From Saccoglossus kowalevskii (Eukaryota; Hemichordata; Enteropneusta; Harrimaniidae), in assembly GCF_000003605.2 (NCBI RefSeq), contig NW_003128369.1, positions 428,304 to 492,303 on the forward strand: 64,000 bases of DNA, written 5' to 3'. Shown here one piece after another: positions 61,601 to 64,000 of the stretch. How positions within the stretch are numbered: position 1 is the stretch's first letter; the number at the start of each line of letters is the position of its first letter. Position numbers and translations under genes: made by a program. The notes under the pieces are model-generated. The model worked only from the letters and a program-made list of their open reading frames with translations. It was not told where the DNA came from and ran no database searches.

Positions 61601-64000
61601 TGATCGGTGTTCAGAACCTGCTGAAGAAACACCAAGCGTTGCAAGCAGAGTTGACCGGTCATGATAGTCGTATCAAAGCAGTCTGTCAAACTGGTCATGA
61701 CATGGTGAACAATGGTAGGTATTATAAAATGGTAGACATAAACTTGGACGTGCATGTGCCAGTGTCTCATTAATTAATTATGCCATAGCCCCCTTATTAT
61801 GCCTGGTTACTGTAATAATTGCCTAAATATAGTATTATCTGTTTATGGCATTGAAATGCCCTTGTATGGCATTATAATGTCATGTGGTTTTGAAATGTCC
61901 CTACATGGCAATATGTTGTCCTTATATGGCATAATATAATGTGGTTTTAAAATGTCCCTACATGGCAATATGTTGTCCTTATATGGCATTATAATATCAT
62001 GTGGTTTTAAAATGTCCCTACATGGTAATGTGTTGACCTTTTATGGTAATGTGTTGTCCTTTTATGGTAATGTGTTGTCCTTTTATGGTAATGTGTTGTC
62101 CTTTTATGGTAATGTGTTGTCCTTTTATGGTAATGTGTTGTCCTTATTTGGCACTACAATATATCCTTTTATGGCATTATGTCATGTGGTTTTGAAATGT
62201 CCCTACATGGCAATGTGTTGTCCTTATATGGCATTATAATATCATGTGGTTTTAAAATGTCCCTTTTATGGTAATGTGTTGTCCTTTTATGGTAATGTGT
62301 TGTCCTTATTTGGCAATGTGTTGTCCTTATTTGGCATTACAATATATCCTTTTATGGCATCATGTCATGTGGTTTTGAAATGTCCCTACATGGCAATGTG
62401 TTGTCCTTTTATGGTAATGTAATATCCATATATGGCTTCCAATTTAGGTCACTTTGCATCAGATGATATACAGCTAAAGATTCTTGGACTTCAAGACAAA
62501 TGGCAACAACTCAAAGTAAGTCAATCCTTAATAACATCACTTTGTTGGTTCTGATAATTTCATAAGGTTATTAGTCAAAAGTTTGCTAAGATGATAAAAA
62601 ATAACATTTGTTCTCATTGACCCGAATTGTTTATTTGTCCAGCAGCTTTGAACAAAATAATTTTGAAATAAAATGTTGGAATTCTAACTTGTGAATTTAT
62701 TTGCAGGACAAAGCATACCAGCGTAAACAAGACTTGGATGACTCTCTACAAGCTCATCAATACTTTGCGGACGCTAATGAAGCCGAGTCTTGGATGAAAG
62801 AAAAAGAACCAATAGCCGGAAGTGAAGACTACGGAAAGGATGAAGATGCTGCAGAGGTATGACAACTTTACCTACATGTTGCTTTATTATGGATTAGTCC
62901 CATTTGTTTTATCACGATGGGTCAAACCATTCATAGAATATGGGGGTCAAACCCTACTGCATATTATGAGGGTGAAAGAGTTACCATGCAAATTCAATAA
63001 ACAGTTCGGAATAGGACTAACTGTGGTATTTTGTGATCGAGTGATGCTTGTATTGATTATTGTACGAAGCATTGCTACTTGTATGTAGTAAACGTCTTTT
63101 GCAAGATAGAGTCATAGCTGCATTTCCGGACATTGTCAACCAACAATCTGTGTATGTCTTAGTGAATAAATTTTATAAATTAACGTCACTATAATTACAG
63201 ACAGTGTGTGCTCTACCTGAGCTCAGCAACTTATTTATGCCGTACTGGACATTAATTCTAAATTAATTTGCAATGTCTTTATTTTTAGTCTCTATTGAAG
63301 AAGCATGAAGCCCTGATGTCTGATTTGGTTGCCTACAGCACCAGTATTGATGCACTACAACACCAAGCACAAGAATGCAGAGTGAGTTGTATTTCATTTT
63401 ATCAGCCTTTGACACACAATTTTTTTCTCAACTAGCCAGTGGCTACCAAAAAGTAAAAAAAAATAGTAGCCCTGTGACGTTTTTGGGACTACTTTATTGC
63501 ATGCGTCTGAATACATACTTTTGTAATGGTGTTATATGTCACCTGATCACCCGAGTGTATGGATATGTAAAAAATAGTGCTGTTGGTGTAACTGAAAATG
63601 GCGGAATAAACAAGAAGTTATACTTGAAAGCTCTCTGGTTTCTTTGATGTTTCGTGTGTAACAAACCTAAACTAATTTTTACTTGCCAGTACAAACAATT
63701 TAATAATTTTCAGCCACATTGGCATTCATTTTAGTCTAGAGCCAGTTATTCTACCATATTGTGGATTTCAAGTTTTCAAATCATTTTATTATTCTGCATA
63801 AATGACAATACTTAATGCGTGGGTGAATTGTATCAAAAAATGCATGATGCAATGCAAGTTCTCAGTGGAAAAACAAGTGTAGTTCAGCTCTCACAAAATG
63901 ATAATTAAAAAAAGATTTCATTCTTTCTTCATTATCTTCTATTTTGCCACAAAACAATCCTGTTTGGATGTCACGGTCATTGTCAATAAACAAATCAACA
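46653..64000 (+). CDS. SPTAN1: Non-erythroid alpha-spectrin, 5' part (21 coding exons)
   Basis: Alpha-spectrin pairs with beta-spectrin to build the membrane-associated actin cross-linking lattice. Coding exons are 46677-46913, 49379-49504, 50196-50336, 50604-50687, 51316-51420, 51731-51822, 51996-52140, 52323-52433, 52798-52971, 53197-53298, 53671-53808, 54014-54124, 54540-54617, 55155-55310, 55967-56171, 56624-56805, 57210-57326, 61465-61714, 62448-62515, 62707-62856 and 63289-63381. All junctions are GT-AG and in frame. Total 955 codons, aligning almost without gaps to human SPTAN1 residues 1 to about 958. The ATG at 46677 is fixed by an in-frame TAG at 46659 and by the match [10 protein letters not shown]. 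The acceptor at 46651-46652 implies an upstream untranslated exon. The SH3 domain, later repeats and EF hands lie beyond the window. Confidence 0.96.
46677..51420 (+). CDS. SPTAN1: Alpha-spectrin exons 1-5, tetramer helix and first repeats
   Basis: Residues 1-231. [20 protein letters not shown] is the partial-repeat helix that binds the beta-spectrin C-terminus to make tetramers. Then come [19 protein letters not shown] and the alpha-spectrin marker [12 protein letters not shown]. Exon 3 has [20 protein letters not shown], nearly identical to human. Exons 4-5 continue repeat 2 ([19 protein letters not shown]). Intron 1 is 2.5 kb. Intron 2 holds a family A MITE and intron 4 a family C MITE. 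Confidence 0.96.
49661..49863. mobile_element. MITE family A copy
   Basis: TA-flanked, CTGTAAAATTTTTGCTTAGA to AAATAAAGTATTTTACAG. The left arm is slightly shortened. Spectrin intron 2. Confidence 0.9.
50784..50963. mobile_element. MITE family C, copy 2
   Basis: CTGTAAAATCTGTATTAGAA to TTTTAATACAGATTTTATGG, same length and orientation as 16084-16263, with shared interior GCATCTACACATATGAGAAA. Confidence 0.85.
51731..54124 (+). CDS. SPTAN1: Alpha-spectrin exons 6-12, repeats 3-5
   Basis: Residues 232-522. Each triple-helical repeat of about 106 residues shows the expected Trp in helix [61 protein letters not shown]. Exon 7 has [20 protein letters not shown] and exon 9 [17 protein letters not shown], close to human. 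Exon 11 carries [12 protein letters not shown]. Intron 8 has a 20-plus A run. Confidence 0.96.
54241..54433. mobile_element. MITE family A copy, diverged
   Basis: GTGTTAAATACTTTATTTTT to AATAAAGAATTTGACAATA. The most diverged of the clear copies. Spectrin intron 12. Confidence 0.75.
54540..57326 (+). CDS. SPTAN1: Alpha-spectrin exons 13-17, repeats 6-8
   Basis: Residues 523-768. Landmarks are [80 protein letters not shown] and [20 protein letters not shown]. Intron 13 is short; intron 17 (57327-61464) is 4.1 kb, the longest here, and contains a candidate 18-nt microexon and two family A MITEs. Confidence 0.95.
55345..55665. mobile_element. Relative of the 27.5-kb palindromic element
   Basis: GATTTAGCGAATCTCTCTTG on the left, and GAATTAGCGAATCAGTTCTC with CGCTAAAAATACATGC and AAAGACATGTTTTACAG on the right. 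The element lies in spectrin intron 14. Confidence 0.45.
57416..57472. repeat. Tetranucleotide microsatellite
   Basis: (GGTC)n passing into (TGTC)n and (CGTC)n in spectrin intron 17. Likely length-polymorphic. Confidence 0.9.
58323..58519. mobile_element. MITE family A copy
   Basis: CTGTAAAATACTTTATTATT to ACAATAAAGTATTTTACAG, flanked by TA. Forward orientation. Spectrin intron 17. Confidence 0.9.
58777..58794 (+). CDS. SPTAN1: Candidate 18-nt alternative microexon of alpha-spectrin
   Basis: GTATCTCTGTAG precedes the 18 bases GAATGTGGTAATGTTATG, which are followed by GTGAGTCAAG. The exon is bounded by a good acceptor and a consensus donor, has no stop, and would insert ECGNVM in phase 0 between exons 17 and 18 (phases 0/0). 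Human lacks residues here in the main isoform, so use would be alternative. Chance occurrence is possible. Confidence 0.3.
60546..60750. mobile_element. MITE family A copy
   Basis: TTGTAAATAAATTATTTTCA to AAATAAAGTATTTTACAG. Left end diverged, right end intact. Spectrin intron 17. Confidence 0.85.
61465..63381 (+). CDS. SPTAN1: Alpha-spectrin exons 18-21, repeats up to the SH3 insertion
   Basis: Residues 769-955. [60 protein letters not shown] and [20 protein letters not shown] follow human repeats closely. Exon 21 ends HQAQECR in phase 0 at GTGAGT, equivalent to human SCRQQ, about ten residues before the SH3 domain. The SH3 exon is not in the remaining 619 bases. Confidence 0.95.
61840..62440. 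repeat. Complex tandem array, 21-bp core
   Basis: Core unit CCTTTTATGGTAATGTGTTGT repeated directly at 62036-62140 and again later, within a larger repeat containing CATGTGGTTTTGAAATGTCC and CTACATGGCAATRTGTTGTC. It fills nearly all of spectrin intron 18 and stops within 20 bp of exon 19. Confidence 0.92.

Noticed and set aside
61952-62239. 95-codon frame with YGNVLSF repeats
   Set aside because: By-product of the 21-bp array in spectrin intron 18.

Overview
This is an AT-rich piece of an invertebrate animal genome: split genes with GT-AG introns, many hairpin DNA transposons, SINE and LINE scraps, and two assembly gaps. The spectrin and FKBP15 protein sequences are close to the human ones as I remember them. 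A marine deuterostome, such as a hemichordate, echinoderm or amphioxus relative, is my best guess, but the sequence alone does not prove it.

Layout. (1) 372-27101, minus strand: a nearly complete FKBP15 (WAFL) orthologue in 28 coding exons, about 1,244 codons. The order is a short acidic N-terminus, a WH1-like domain, an FKBP domain, a Pro/Gln-rich linker, a long coiled coil and an acidic tail. Exon phases agree across all 27 introns. (2) 27102-30129: intergenic, with a 50-N gap inside a palindromic element and an imperfect inverted repeat near 28.1 kb. (3) 30130-34118, minus strand: a five-exon gene model for a 225-residue protein I do not recognise, with CCAAT and NRF1-like motifs upstream. 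(4) 34.2-46.6 kb: mostly non-coding, with a LINE reverse-transcriptase fragment, scattered repeats and promoter-like motif clusters. It probably holds the untranslated first exon(s) of the next gene. (5) 46653 to the window end, plus strand: the first 21 coding exons (955 codons) of non-erythroid alpha-spectrin (SPTAN1 type). The window ends just before the exon expected to start the SH3 region.

FKBP15 and alpha-spectrin both act at the actin/membrane cortex (endosome-linked actin for FKBP15, the submembrane spectrin lattice for spectrin). They are separate transcription units on opposite strands, and nothing here shows co-regulation. Introns are loaded with small transposons: at least ten copies of a ~200-bp TA-flanked foldback family, two copies of a second family with the same terminal 9 bp, four copies of a ~150-bp hairpin family, and several tandem arrays, one of them carrying vertebrate-type telomere hexamers. 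I found no tRNA, rRNA, CRISPR array or complete autonomous transposon.
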